Positions 34,225 to 43,342 of a stretch of DNA of 64,000 nucleotides are shown here, piece by piece. The position numbers were made by a program, and so were the translations under genes. Location: positions 1 to 64,000 of the forward strand of contig JBJHCV010000002.1 of NCBI GenBank assembly GCA_050486225.1, read 5' to 3'. How positions within the stretch are numbered: position 1 is the first letter of the stretch; the number at the start of each line of letters is the position of its first letter. The notes under the pieces are model-generated. The model worked only from the letters and a program-made list of their open reading frames with translations, searched no databases and was not told where the DNA came from. This DNA comes from JBBDIX01 sp050486225 (lineage in GTDB: Bacteria > Actinomycetota > Nitriliruptoria > Nitriliruptorales > Nitriliruptoraceae).

Positions 34225-34272
34225 GCTACGCCGTCCGGCCGAGGAGTCAGCGCACCCGCCGCGTCCCTCCGG

Positions 34273-34584
34273 TCAGGTCGAGGCAAAGGCGAACAGGACG
34301 AGCACACCCGCCACGGCGAGGCCCAGCAGCACGACGACCTGCACGATCCGCGCACGCGGCAGCGACTCACGACGTGCCTCGTCGACGACCGCCAGTACGC
34401 CGCCGACGATCGCCGCGACCACGGCCCCGAAGGTGGTGAACAGGACGAGTGTGGAGAAACCGGCTCGTCCGTCCAGACCAATCAGGGACAGGCCCACGGT
34501 GACGAGCACCCCCAGTGCGGGTCCGACGAGCAGCAGTCTCCAGACCAGGCGGCGCCGGCGCGCGTGCAGGTCGCTCATGGACAT
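34273..34584 (-). CDS. Small membrane protein, three helices
   Basis: A 103-aa protein with three hydrophobic segments (about residues 14-34, 43-66 and 78-101). The second holds FTTFGAVVAAIVGGVLAVVDEA, and a basic stretch (ARRESLPRAR) precedes the third. No family is recognised. Two ATGs (34584 and 34578) are possible starts. It follows the M24 peptidase gene by 7 nt and is probably co-transcribed. Confidence 0.62.
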   Translation of the reverse strand: MSMSDLHARRRRLVWRLLLVGPALGVLVTVGLSLIGLDGRAGFSTLVLFTTFGAVVAAIVGGVLAVVDEARRESLPRARIVQVVVLLGLAVAGVLVLFAFAST

Positions 34585-34591
34585 GGGGCGG

Positions 34592-35695
34592 TCAGTCGCA
34601 CACGACCAGTTCCCGGGATCGCAGGTTCAGGTTGTCCACGCCGTCATCGGTCACGACGACGATGTCCTCGATCCGGGCGCCGAACCGTCCCTCCACGTAG
34701 ATCCCCGGCTCGACCGAGAACGCCATGCCCGCCGCAACGGGTTCCCCGTTGCCCTCGACGATCCACGGTTCCTCGTGCTCCTCGATCCCGATGCCGTGGC
34801 CGGTGCGGTGGATGAACCGCTCCCCCAGCCCCGCGTCGTCGATGATCCGACGAGCCGCCCGGTCGATGGCCTCGGCGGTCACACCGGGGTGCACCGCGTC
34901 GACGGCGGCCTGCTGTGCTGCAGACAGCAGGTCGTGAAGTTCCCGGTAGTCGGGCGGGGCGTGCCCGACGACGTAGTTGCGGGTCGAGTCGGAGCAGTAT
35001 CCGTCGCGGGTCCCTCCGATGTCCACGACGACGGCGTCGCCGCGCTCGATCACTCGGTTGCCCGTCTCGTGATGCGGCGAGGCACCGTTGGGACCGGACC
35101 CGATGATCACGAAGTTGACGACGTCGTGACCGTCGAGGATCCGCTCCGCGACGTCCCGGCCCACCTCACGTTCGGTGCGACCGGGGCGCAGCAGGTCCGC
35201 CACCTGGGCGTGCACGGCGTCGATCGCGTGCGCAGCGGCACGCAGGGCCTCCACCTCCTCCGGTTGCTTCACGATGCGCAGGTCACGCATCACCGACGAA
35301 CCCGGGAGCCACTGGGCATCGGTGAGCGCAGCCTGCAGCCGCAGGGTGAACACGCTCCACATGCGGTCCTGCACGGCGAACCGCTGGAGGCCACGGCCTC
35401 CAGCGAGCCGTCGTGCCACGATCGCGACGGGATCGTCGGTCTCCGACCACGTGACGATCTCCACGAGTGCCCCGGCACCGCAGGCCTCGGCTCGCGCCCG
35501 TTCCAGGAGCGGCACGAGCAGGAAGGGGTCACCCTCGGCGGGAACGACCAGCAGGGTCAGGCGCTCGAGGGGCAGCGCCTCGTAGCCGACGAGCCATCGC
35601 AGGTCGGCACTCGGACCGACGAGCAGCGCCGTGAGGCCCTGCGCGCGCAGGGACTGCGTCGTCCGGTCCAGGCGCTGGCCGTGGGAGGCCGTCAT
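34592..35695 (-). CDS. M24-family metallopeptidase (Xaa-Pro dipeptidase/aminopeptidase-like)
   Basis: A 367-aa pita-bread-fold peptidase. The ATG at 35695 follows an AGGAG site; longer in-frame readings run through the lipid-kinase gene and are rejected. The N-terminal creatinase-like domain (residues 1-130) precedes the catalytic domain. The five metal ligands are visible: two Asp in VVVDIGGTRDGYCSD, His in HRTGHGIGIEEHEEPW, Glu in FSVEPGIYVEG, and Glu in GARIEDIVVVT. The short length favours a dipeptidase or aminopeptidase over prolidase-type enzymes. It is cytoplasmic (no signal peptide). Confidence 0.9.
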   Translation of the reverse strand: MTASHGQRLDRTTQSLRAQGLTALLVGPSADLRWLVGYEALPLERLTLLVVPAEGDPFLLVPLLERARAEACGAGALVEIVTWSETDDPVAIVARRLAGGRGLQRFAVQDRMWSVFTLRLQAALTDAQWLPGSSVMRDLRIVKQPEEVEALRAAAHAIDAVHAQVADLLRPGRTEREVGRDVAERILDGHDVVNFVIIGSGPNGASPHHETGNRVIERGDAVVVDIGGTRDGYCSDSTRNYVVGHAPPDYRELHDLLSAAQQAAVDAVHPGVTAEAIDRAARRIIDDAGLGERFIHRTGHGIGIEEHEEPWIVEGNGEPVAAGMAFSVEPGIYVEGRFGARIEDIVVVTDDGVDNLNLRSRELVVCD

Positions 35696-35709
35696 GATCC
35701 CGCTCCTGG

Positions 35710-36636
35710 TCACAGGCCGAGGTCGATCACGCGCGGGAGCACCTCGAACCTCGCGGGGGTGGTTCCGAGCACCTCGCCGTCTGCCTCGACGACCAGGGGA
35801 CGCACGGCGTCGACCTCCACCGTCGGACTGGACCACGATCGCACGTCGGTTCGGTGGAGGTGGGCACCGGTGCGAAGCTGGCGGGCGGCACGCACGACAT
35901 CGGTCGGCGAACCGCCCCACGACTGGACCGACAGCATGCCGTCGTCCGGTATCGCGCGAGGGGCGACGTGCATGCCCCCACCGAAGAACTGTCCGTTGGC
36001 GACCACCACGTTGCACACGCGCTCGGTGCGCGACGACTCCGGCAGGTGCACGGTCGTCTCGACCCGGCGGAACGACGCCCAGGCGGCGACGATTCCCCAG
36101 CGATACCGGGACGCGCCCCATCGTCGGGGCAGTCGTCCGGCCACTCGCGCGACCCGACCCCCGAAGCCTGCCTCGGCGACGTTGGCGAACACGTGCCATC
36201 GGCGGGACCCGTCGGCCCCGGTCACCTCGACGCGACCGAGGTCGATGGGCATCCGCGACGACGACAGCAGGTGCCCCACGAGCGTCTCGGGAGGACGATC
36301 CAGACCGAACGTGCGCACGAAGTCACTGCCGCTGCCGGCACTCACGACGCCGAGCACGAGGTCCTGGACGACGGCGCGCCCGGTGTCGGCGTCGACGAGT
36401 CCGTTGACCACGTCGTGCACGGTCCCGTCTCCACCGACAGCGACCACCTGTCGGTGCCCGGTCTCCAGCACGGCGCGGCGGACCAGTTCGCGACCGTGGT
36501 CCCGGTGGTCCGTCACGACGACGTCGTACTCGGCTCCGGCCACGGTGAGCGCGCTGCACAGGCGGTCGAAGACGGCGTCGTCGCCACGCCCAGCCGCTGG
36601 ATTGGCGACGAGCAGCATGCGTCCTGGTCCGCTCAC
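35710..36636 (-). CDS. Diacylglycerol/sphingosine kinase-family lipid kinase
   Basis: A 308-aa soluble lipid kinase. The N-terminal nucleotide-binding domain shows LLVANPAAGRG, the GGDGT motif at residues 68-72 (VAVGGDGTVHDVVNGL), and VVSAGSGSDFVRTFGLD, the equivalent of the GTGNDFA motif. A beta-sandwich C-terminal domain follows. Family members phosphorylate diacylglycerol or related lipids, feeding phospholipid recycling. GTG at 36636 is chosen; an inner ATG would lose six residues. It lies 14 nt upstream of the peptidase gene in the same direction. Confidence 0.88.
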   Translation of the reverse strand: MSGPGRMLLVANPAAGRGDDAVFDRLCSALTVAGAEYDVVVTDHRDHGRELVRRAVLETGHRQVVAVGGDGTVHDVVNGLVDADTGRAVVQDLVLGVVSAGSGSDFVRTFGLDRPPETLVGHLLSSSRMPIDLGRVEVTGADGSRRWHVFANVAEAGFGGRVARVAGRLPRRWGASRYRWGIVAAWASFRRVETTVHLPESSRTERVCNVVVANGQFFGGGMHVAPRAIPDDGMLSVQSWGGSPTDVVRAARQLRTGAHLHRTDVRSWSSPTVEVDAVRPLVVEADGEVLGTTPARFEVLPRVIDLGL

Positions 36637-36711
36637 CCGGCGCCTTTCGACTTGACGACGTCGGAGCCTACTCAGCCACTCGCCGGACTCTCCGCGGCCC
36701 GGCCACGCGAG

Positions 36712-39387
36712 TCACGCGTCGACGATCCCTCGGCGCAGGGAGTCCATGGCGGCGCGAGCCGTCGCGCGCAACCCGGGCGAACCGGCTTCGGAGATCTGCC
36801 CCAGCAGGTCGATCACCTGCTTCACGTTGCGCACGAAGTCCCCACCCGTGAGTTCCAGGTCACCGAGCGCCTCGTCGAGGTCCGCCCCGGTGGCCCATCG
36901 CCAGGTCACCTCGCCGAACGTCGGATCGAGGGGTCGGAGCGGGTCGAGCCCGGCGGAACGCTCGAGTGCGCGCAGTCGTCCCGCGATCGACTCGAGCTCC
37001 ACGACCGTGTCCTCGAGCGTGGCGGTGGGCATGCGTCGTCCGGCCGGGACGTCCGAGGAACGCGACTCGTAGACGAACACCGCAGCGATCGCGGCGAGCC
37101 CGGCCGCGTCGAGTTCGTCGAGGAGCCTGACGCGCAGTGCCTCGGCGACGAGCAGGTCCACCTCGCTGTAGATGCGGGCGAGGCGCAGCCCGTCGTCCGT
37201 CGGACCGCCGTCGAGGTATCCGCACTCGGTGAGCACACCGCGGATGCGTTCGAAACGTCTGACGAGCGAGCCCGTCGCGCGTTGGATCTCTCCCCGCAAC
37301 CCGTCCGCCTCGTCGACCAGGTCATCTGTCCGGTGCTGCCAGACCTCGTGCTCCCGGCGATCCGGGCAGTGGTGGCAGGGATGCTGGCGAAGCCGTGCGC
37401 GCAGTTCGTCGATGGCCTCGCGGTCGACCGGACCATCGTCGAGTGCGGGCGACGTGACACCGACGTCGCGGATCTCGAGGCGACGCAGGGTCGCGGCGAC
37501 GTCGCGCCGGTAGTCGCGCTGGCGAGGGTTGCCCTTCGTCGGGAGACGCACCTGGTCGACGACCGCCGGGGGTTCACGAACCTCGCGAGGTCCGATGCGG
37601 ACCAGATCGGCGTCGGCGTCCACGAGTTGCACGAGCGGCGTGCCTGAACGACTCACCTGGACACCGACGACGACGCCGGCGGCGTGGCGCTCGCCGGGGC
37701 CGAGCACGTCACCGGGCTGCAGACCGGCGATCGCCTCGCGCACGGATCGTTCCCGGTTCGATCGGCGGGTGGACTCCGCCGATCGTTCGGTGTCCGTGAG
37801 CTCACGACGAATCGCCCAGTACCCGGACCAGTCGCCCCGGTCGCAGGACAGGTGCGGCTGGTACCCCTCGATCCCTGCCTCGAGTTCGCGCAGGCGGTCC
37901 GCCCGGCGTGCGACCCGAGCGTCGGCCTCGAACTGCGCGAACGACGACCCGAGGAGCCGATGGGCCTGCTCGAGGTCATGGTGACGAAGCAGGTTCACCG
38001 CCATGTTGTACGACGGGGTGAACGAACTGCGCAGCGGATAGGTCCGCGTGCCGACGAGTCCGGCGACGGCACGGAAGTCGATGTCGCGCTGGTGCAGGAC
38101 GACGGCGTGTCCGATGTGGTCGATCCCCCGCCGCCCCGCGCGCCCGGTGAGCTGGGTGTACTCCCCGGGGGTGAGCATCACGTGGGTGTCGCCGTTCCAC
38201 TTCTCCAGACGCTCGATGACGACCGTTCGTGCCGGCATGTTGATGCCGAGCGCCAGGGTCTCCGTCGCGACGACGACCTTGAGCAGACCACGCTGGAACA
38301 GGACCTCCACGCACTCCTTGAACGCGGGGACCATCCCGGCGTGGTGGGCTGCCAGCCCATCGATCAGTCCGGACCTCCAGGCCGCGAACCCGAGCACCTC
38401 GAGGTCCGCGGCCGGCAGGTCGGCGACCATCGTGTCCACGATGACCGCGATCTCCTCGCGTTCCTCCGGAGTCGTCAACCGGACCCCGGCACGCACGAGC
38501 TGTTCCACCGCACCGTCACACCCTGCACGCGAGAACACGAACAGGATCGCGGGCAACCACGACCTCCGAGCGAGCTCCTCGACGACCTCGACGCGCGTCG
38601 GCCACCGCAGCCGCACCTCCGGCGCCTGCCGGCGTCCGCGGTTGGAGACCCGGTTGCGTTGGCTCGCGCGCCGCTCGAGCATCATCACGTCGGGGTTCGG
38701 CACACCTGCCAGCGCCTGGGCGGCGCGGTCGCGATGCTCCGGGGACGACCCCTTCTTCTGCCCGGCCCGGAAGGTCGGGTGGATCCGGCCGTTCACGAAG
38801 TAGTGGTGACGCAGTGGGACCGGTCGGTTCTCCTCGATGATGACCGTGCAGCCGTGCCGGACCTGGTCGAGCCATCGACCGAAGCTCTCCGCGTTGCTCA
38901 CGGTCGCCGACAGGGCGGCGAGCCGAACCGCCACCGGAAGCTGGATGATGACCTCCTCCCACACGGCACCGCGGTCGCGGTCGGCGAGGTAGTGCACCTC
39001 GTCGAGCACGACGTGTCGGAGTCGGTCGAGCGCACGCGAGCGCTCGTAGATCATGTTGCGCAGCACCTCGGTGGTCATCACGACGATGTCGGCGTCCCCG
39101 TTCACCGAACGGTCACCCGTCAGCAGGCCGACCCGTTCGCGACCGTGGCGGACCACGAGTTCCCGGAACTTCTGGTTGCTGAGCGCCTTGATCGGGGTGG
39201 TGTAGAAGGCCCGCTCCCCGTGGTCCAGTGCATCCTGACAGGCGAACTCGCCCACGACCGTCTTGCCGGCACCGGTCGGTGCCGCGACGAGCACCGACTC
39301 GCCCCGCTGCAGGGCCTCGACGGCTCGAACCTGGAACGGGTCGAGGCGGAAACCGAGCCGCCGCGTGAACTCGTCGACCGACGTCAT
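36712..39387 (-). CDS. helY: Ski2-like DEAD/DEAH-box RNA helicase
   Basis: An 891-aa superfamily 2 helicase of the Ski2/Mtr4 type. Walker A APTGAGKT is at residues 36-43, the DEVH box near 129, SATVSN follows, and motif VI reads QLTGRAGRRGID. The C-terminus has a DSHCT-like helical domain (residues about 700-890, LLDELDAAGLAAIAAVFVYE). The ATG start overlaps the stop of the upstream membrane-protein gene (ATGA) and has GGAGGG upstream. A helY gene beside tatC and the paf genes is a conserved actinobacterial arrangement. The probable role is RNA remodelling or turnover. Confidence 0.93.
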   Translation of the reverse strand: MTSVDEFTRRLGFRLDPFQVRAVEALQRGESVLVAAPTGAGKTVVGEFACQDALDHGERAFYTTPIKALSNQKFRELVVRHGRERVGLLTGDRSVNGDADIVVMTTEVLRNMIYERSRALDRLRHVVLDEVHYLADRDRGAVWEEVIIQLPVAVRLAALSATVSNAESFGRWLDQVRHGCTVIIEENRPVPLRHHYFVNGRIHPTFRAGQKKGSSPEHRDRAAQALAGVPNPDVMMLERRASQRNRVSNRGRRQAPEVRLRWPTRVEVVEELARRSWLPAILFVFSRAGCDGAVEQLVRAGVRLTTPEEREEIAVIVDTMVADLPAADLEVLGFAAWRSGLIDGLAAHHAGMVPAFKECVEVLFQRGLLKVVVATETLALGINMPARTVVIERLEKWNGDTHVMLTPGEYTQLTGRAGRRGIDHIGHAVVLHQRDIDFRAVAGLVGTRTYPLRSSFTPSYNMAVNLLRHHDLEQAHRLLGSSFAQFEADARVARRADRLRELEAGIEGYQPHLSCDRGDWSGYWAIRRELTDTERSAESTRRSNRERSVREAIAGLQPGDVLGPGERHAAGVVVGVQVSRSGTPLVQLVDADADLVRIGPREVREPPAVVDQVRLPTKGNPRQRDYRRDVAATLRRLEIRDVGVTSPALDDGPVDREAIDELRARLRQHPCHHCPDRREHEVWQHRTDDLVDEADGLRGEIQRATGSLVRRFERIRGVLTECGYLDGGPTDDGLRLARIYSEVDLLVAEALRVRLLDELDAAGLAAIAAVFVYESRSSDVPAGRRMPTATLEDTVVELESIAGRLRALERSAGLDPLRPLDPTFGEVTWRWATGADLDEALGDLELTGGDFVRNVKQVIDLLGQISEAGSPGLRATARAAMDSLRRGIVDA

Positions 39388-40019
39388 CTGCCCTCCTGGA
39401 ACGACGTGACGGGAGCGAGCGGGGCGACCCCGGAACGCTGCCCACCGAGGTCGGCGACGGACGCTCGGCCGGACTGGGTCATCTGCTCGCCACGGGCACG
39501 AAGTCGCCCAACCTCCGTGGTCAGGTCGCGCCTCGCGTCGCCCGCCTCGAGATCTGCCGCGTGGACCAGCACCTCGACGGCGTCACGTGACAGGGAGACG
39601 GCGGCGATGAACTGCCGCTGGACGGGCCGGGCCTCTCCCGGCAGGTCGAGACCGGCGAGGCGTGCCAGGATCGAGTCGTAGGCGGCCAGCCACGCGTCGG
39701 CGTGGACCCGCACCATGGTTGCGTCGCCGTCGCGCCGAACCGCGACCAACGCCTCCGCGACCGGGGGCCGATCACCCGACGCCGCCGTCCAGATGCCGTC
39801 GGCGTCGCCGACCAGCGGAAGCACCTGCGTCTCCAGGACCCGTGCCGCCTCGAGCCGAGGCTCCGGAGCGGTCGCCCGCCCCACCACGACACCGACCAGC
39901 AGGGCCACCACGAGCGCGAGGGCGACGAGACCGGGTCGGGGATGCACCACCTGGCGCCACACGGTCGTACGCAGGGGCGCTCCCCGGGCAGTCGTGTCCG
40001 ACGACGGTGTCGTCGTCAT
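39384..40019 (-). CDS. Membrane-anchored protein of unknown function
   Basis: A 211-aa protein between tatC and helY, joined to both by 4-nt ATGA overlaps. It has one hydrophobic helix near residues 32-48 (LVALALVVALLVGVVVG) after a cytoplasmic N-terminus. The extracytoplasmic part is about 160 residues, helical and Ala/Arg-rich, resembling a four-helix bundle (AYDSILARLAGLDLPGE, then VEVLVHAADLEAGDAR). I do not recognise a family. The tight coupling to tatC and helY suggests co-expression, not necessarily shared function. Confidence 0.72.
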   Translation of the reverse strand: MTTTPSSDTTARGAPLRTTVWRQVVHPRPGLVALALVVALLVGVVVGRATAPEPRLEAARVLETQVLPLVGDADGIWTAASGDRPPVAEALVAVRRDGDATMVRVHADAWLAAYDSILARLAGLDLPGEARPVQRQFIAAVSLSRDAVEVLVHAADLEAGDARRDLTTEVGRLRARGEQMTQSGRASVADLGGQRSGVAPLAPVTSFQEGR

Positions 40020-40789
40020 GACGCACGTCGCGCGCGTGAGCGCTCGATCACCCACGCGACACCGATCGACAGTTCGTAGAACGCGACCATGGGTCCGGCC
40101 AGCAGCAGGAGGGTCACCGCGTCGGTCGTGGGGGTGATGATGGCCGCAGCGATGAACATGATCACCACCGCGTAGGGACGGATCCTCCGCAGCGTCGCCA
40201 CCTGTGCGACCCCGGTCAGGGACAGGAAGATGAGCACGAGCGGCAGTTCGAACACGAGTCCGAAGGCGATCGACATGGTCAGGAAGAACGACAGGTACTC
40301 GTCAGCGGACAACAGGGCGTCGATCCCGGGTCCTCCGAGGTTGAGCAGCACCTGCAGGCCGTGCGGGATGACGAGGTAGGCGAACACGATGCCCACGGCG
40401 AACATGACCTGGCTGAGCAGCACGAACGGCAGTGTGTAGCGCCGCTCACGCCGTGTCAGGCCGGGGGTGACGAACCTCCACAGCTGGTACATGATCACCG
40501 GCGCCGCCACGAACAGCCCGATCACCACCGACGTCTTGACACGCACCGAGAAGGGTTCGAGTGGCCGCAGGGCGATCAGTGCGCACTGGCCCGACGGCCG
40601 CACGTTTCCGGACACCGCGCAGTAGGGAGCGATGAGCAGGTCGAGCACGTGGGGGAACAGCACGTAGCCGACCACGGTGCCGACGCCAAGCGCAGCGAGC
40701 GCCCGGAAGAGGCGCGAACGCAGCTCCTGCAGGTGCTCGACGAGCGTCATCTCGCCCGGGAGACTGCGCCCGGGATCGTCAGGATCCAC
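40016..40789 (-). CDS. tatC: Twin-arginine translocase subunit TatC
   Basis: The polytopic receptor subunit of the Tat system, which exports folded proteins. The 257-aa product has the conserved N-terminal MTLVEHLQELRSRLFRAL motif with its Glu, then six transmembrane helices. Other hallmarks are the PLEPFSVRVKTSVVIGL region, MYQLWRFVTPGL, and FGLVFELPLVLIFL with the conserved Glu. The GTG start at 40789 lies 14 nt after the tatA stop. With tatA alone upstream, this is a TatA-TatC type unit; a tatB gene is not next to it. Confidence 0.97.
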   Translation of the reverse strand: MDPDDPGRSLPGEMTLVEHLQELRSRLFRALAALGVGTVVGYVLFPHVLDLLIAPYCAVSGNVRPSGQCALIALRPLEPFSVRVKTSVVIGLFVAAPVIMYQLWRFVTPGLTRRERRYTLPFVLLSQVMFAVGIVFAYLVIPHGLQVLLNLGGPGIDALLSADEYLSFFLTMSIAFGLVFELPLVLIFLSLTGVAQVATLRRIRPYAVVIMFIAAAIITPTTDAVTLLLLAGPMVAFYELSIGVAWVIERSRARRAS

Positions 40790-40803
40790 GCGGGACCCGC
40801 CCC

Positions 40804-41007
40804 TCAGTCGTCGTGCCGGTCCGTCGAGGAGTCCCTGTCGGTGTCACCGTCACCCTGCTCGTCGTCCATCGCCTCGTTGCTCGCCTTGCGGAACTCGCGG
40901 ATCGAGCGGCCCATCGAACCGGCGAGGTCGGGCAGTTTCCGCGCACCGAAGAGGAGCAGGACGATGAACAGGATGATGATCAGTTCCGTGCCGCCCGGCA
41001 ACGACAT
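40804..41007 (-). CDS. tatA: Sec-independent translocase subunit TatA
   Basis: A 67-aa pore-forming subunit of the Tat pathway. The ATG at 41007 gives the N-terminus MSLPGGTELIIILFIVLLLF, one transmembrane helix, followed by the hinge FGARKLPDLAGSMGRSIREF and a short acidic, Asp-rich tail. An upstream in-frame extension to 41097 is rejected because it precedes the domain and lacks similarity. It is followed by tatC. Confidence 0.95.
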   Translation of the reverse strand: MSLPGGTELIIILFIVLLLFGARKLPDLAGSMGRSIREFRKASNEAMDDEQGDGDTDRDSSTDRHDD

Positions 41008-41138
41008 GTGGCCGCCTTCGATCGTCGTGGGAGGGTGACGGGCGCGACCCGGCGTCGCGACCTCACCTGCCCCCGTGCGGGCCTCGTCGATCCACACGGT
41101 GCACCGAGTCTACCGACGCACCCACCACGACCGGTGGG

Positions 41139-41351
41139 TCAGTCCCGAATCGGAGTCGACGAGATCCGCTCCCACTCGGCCGCGGCGAGCTCGACGCCCT
41201 CCTGGAGTCGGTCGACCTCGGGTCGAACCGACTCGACGATGCCCTGGACCTCGCGCAGGATCCCCCGTAGCCGCAGACCGACGACCAGGCCAACCCCCAC
41301 GATCACCGCAAGGGTCGCGATGGTCGCGACCAGGATCGTCGTCCCCAGCAC
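41139..41351 (-). CDS. Small anchored coiled-coil protein (70 aa)
   Basis: GTG at 41351 with GAGGAG 6-7 nt upstream. One N-terminal helix (about residues 3-26, LVATIATLAVIVGVGLVVGL) is followed by an amphipathic, Glu-rich helix (REVQGIVESVRPEVDRLQEG) likely to form a coiled coil. It resembles in layout the small DUF948-type actinobacterial membrane proteins, but I cannot assign a family. It sits between pafC and tatA in the same direction. Confidence 0.6.
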   Translation of the reverse strand: MLGTTILVATIATLAVIVGVGLVVGLRLRGILREVQGIVESVRPEVDRLQEGVELAAAEWERISSTPIRD

Positions 41352-41395
41352 ACCTGCTCCTCACTCGCGGCCGAGGGTGCAGTGTACGGGCGCCA

Positions 41396-42328
41396 TCATC
41401 CCTCACCACCGAGGAGTTGCAGGGCCTCCACGGCGCGCCGTCGCACGTCCTCGGCCACGATGCCGGGTTCGACGACCCGCGCGTCACCGGCAGACATGAG
41501 CACGAGGCGTGCGATCCACGCGGGTGCGTCGGTGCGAAACGTGATCGTGAGCAGGCCCGTGGCGTCCTCGACGGCCTCGTCGGCGGCGATGGCATCGAGG
41601 ATCCAGCGGGCGCGCGGGGCGACCTCGAGCACGATCGTCACGTCGTCACCCGACGGTTCCCACTGAGGGGGCGGCAGTTCGTCGGGTGCGCGAGTGACCA
41701 CCGGCCGATCCGTCGCCACCAGCGATGCGATCCGATCGAGGCGGAAGCTGCGGGCAGCCCCGGCGCCATGGTCGTGGCCGTGCAGGTACCACGATCCGTC
41801 GGTCACCTGGATCGCCCACGGATCGACGATCCGGAGGCGAGGTTCGTCGTCTGACCTTCCCTGGTACGTCAGTTCGAGCTGCATGCCCGCGTCGACGCTG
41901 CGTCGAACCGCGTCGAGCCCGTCGGGGACGTCTGCGACGACGTCCGCGACGTCGTCGGGCACGCCCAGTGCGCGTCGGATGCGATCCAGTCCGCTCGCGA
42001 GCTCCGGCACCTCGTCGCCGAGCAGGTGTGCGACCGCGTCGACGGACAGCACGAGGCGCAGTGCCTCGGCGGGCGTCGGCCTCAGCGGACGTCGCAGCTC
42101 GTCGGCCATGCCGACCACGACCCGGTCGCCGACGATGTCGACCTCGAACAGGTCGCCGCCGCCCAACCCGGGCAGACCGCAGAAGTCCAGGTGTGACAGG
42201 TCCCTGCGAATGGTCGACGCCTCGACACCGAAGGCCTCTGCGGCCTCGCTCAACGACGCGCCGGGGCGCTCGAGCAACCACGGCACGAGCGCGAGCATCC
42301 TGGCGACGTCAGCCGTCGAGCGGGTCAC
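41396..42328 (-). CDS. pafC: WYL-domain transcriptional regulator PafC
   Basis: A partner of PafB in a heteromeric activator of the LexA-independent DNA-damage response in mycobacteria. The 310-aa protein has an N-terminal winged helix (RMLALVPWLLERPGASLSEA, then VEASTIRRDLSHLDFCGL), a WYL domain near 130-215 (GMQLELTYQGRSDDEPRLRI, GSWYLHGHDHGAGAARSFRL), and a C-terminal WCX extension. The GTG start overlaps the pafB stop by 4 nt. The order pafA-pafB-pafC-tatA-tatC is the conserved actinobacterial arrangement. Confidence 0.93.
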   Translation of the reverse strand: MTRSTADVARMLALVPWLLERPGASLSEAAEAFGVEASTIRRDLSHLDFCGLPGLGGGDLFEVDIVGDRVVVGMADELRRPLRPTPAEALRLVLSVDAVAHLLGDEVPELASGLDRIRRALGVPDDVADVVADVPDGLDAVRRSVDAGMQLELTYQGRSDDEPRLRIVDPWAIQVTDGSWYLHGHDHGAGAARSFRLDRIASLVATDRPVVTRAPDELPPPQWEPSGDDVTIVLEVAPRARWILDAIAADEAVEDATGLLTITFRTDAPAWIARLVLMSAGDARVVEPGIVAEDVRRRAVEALQLLGGEG

Positions 42329-43302
42329 GGCGAGACCTCTTCACGGGGAGCGTGCGACGCCGCGACGGCCGACAGCGCAGCGATGAACGCAGCGCGCACG
42401 TCGTGCGGCCCGGACACGAGCACGTCCGGCGCGAGACCGACGAGCCACGCCAGGTCGCGTTCCGACACGAAGCCGTCCAGACGCATGCTGACCCAGTCGT
42501 CGGATGGTGTCGACGCCACGTCACCCGAGTCGTCGGAGGCGACCCCACCACGGAGTTCGACGGCCCATCGCGCACTGGGCCGCACCGCCAGCCACGCGGT
42601 GGTCTCCCGGACGTCCGGACCCGAGATCGCCGCCGACGGGTCGAGATCCTCGGGCCGGACGAAGGCGTCGGGTGGTCCGTCGGCGCGCGCGGGCCCGATG
42701 ATGCGGTCGAGTCGGAACGTGCGCGGCGAGTCTCGACCCCGGTCGTGGCCGATGAGGTACCAGCTGCCCCGCCTGTTGACGACCGCCCACGGTTCCACCT
42801 GCCGGTCGGTGCGCTGGTGGTCGGCGCCCCGATAGGTGAACGCAAGGACTCGCCGGCGCACGACCGCGTCGGCGATGGTGTCGCTGACGACCTGGGCCCC
42901 CACACCCACTCGCAGGGCCGGCGTCGGCCCGCGGTCGACCGGGTCCGGTGCTCGAGCGGCCAGTCGACTCAGGGTCGCCCGGACGGACTCCTCTCCGGTC
43001 AGGCGCACCGCGAGCGCGAGCGCGGCGACCTCACCGGCGGTGAGGTCCACGTCGTCGAGTTCGTACTCGCGGCGGTCGACCACGTAGCCAGTGTCGTCAC
43101 TCATGGGCACACGTCGCGTCTCGACCGGGACCCCGAGACCGCGCAGTTCGTCCTTGTCCCGCTCGAACATCCTTCGTGCGGACTCGGCTTCTCCCTGCGA
43201 GTAGTAGCCCGTCGTCCTCCGGATGTCCTCGAACGTCAGGGGCCGCCGTGCCTCCAGGAGCGCGACCGTGAGGTTGACGAGGCGTTCCACCTTTGCCGTC
43301 AT
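42325..43302 (-). CDS. pafB: WYL-domain transcriptional regulator PafB
   Basis: The other half of the PafBC activator. The 325-aa protein has an N-terminal helix-turn-helix (ERLVNLTVALLEARRPLTFE, then GYYSQGEAESARRMFERDKD), a WYL domain at about 150-225 (VLAFTYRGADHQRTDRQVEP, GSWYLIGHDRGRDSPRTFRL) and a WCX-type C-terminus. PafBC responds to DNA damage by a single-stranded-DNA-linked signal in mycobacteria, so its co-location with proteasome genes is historical, not functional. ATG at 43302; 40 nt after pafA. Confidence 0.93.
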   Translation of the reverse strand: MTAKVERLVNLTVALLEARRPLTFEDIRRTTGYYSQGEAESARRMFERDKDELRGLGVPVETRRVPMSDDTGYVVDRREYELDDVDLTAGEVAALALAVRLTGEESVRATLSRLAARAPDPVDRGPTPALRVGVGAQVVSDTIADAVVRRRVLAFTYRGADHQRTDRQVEPWAVVNRRGSWYLIGHDRGRDSPRTFRLDRIIGPARADGPPDAFVRPEDLDPSAAISGPDVRETTAWLAVRPSARWAVELRGGVASDDSGDVASTPSDDWVSMRLDGFVSERDLAWLVGLAPDVLVSGPHDVRAAFIAALSAVAASHAPREEVSP

Positions 43303-43342
43303 CGTTCGACTCCCCCCGGCCCCTGCATGCTCGCGCGGGTGT

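Noticed and set aside
34223..36655. An 810-codon open frame on the plus strand opposite the M24 peptidase and lipid-kinase genes
   Set aside because: It is antisense to genes with clear catalytic motifs and shows no domain-like sequence.
37684..39681. A 665-codon open frame on the plus strand opposite helY
   Set aside because: It is antisense to a helicase with intact motifs; no ribosome site or domain.
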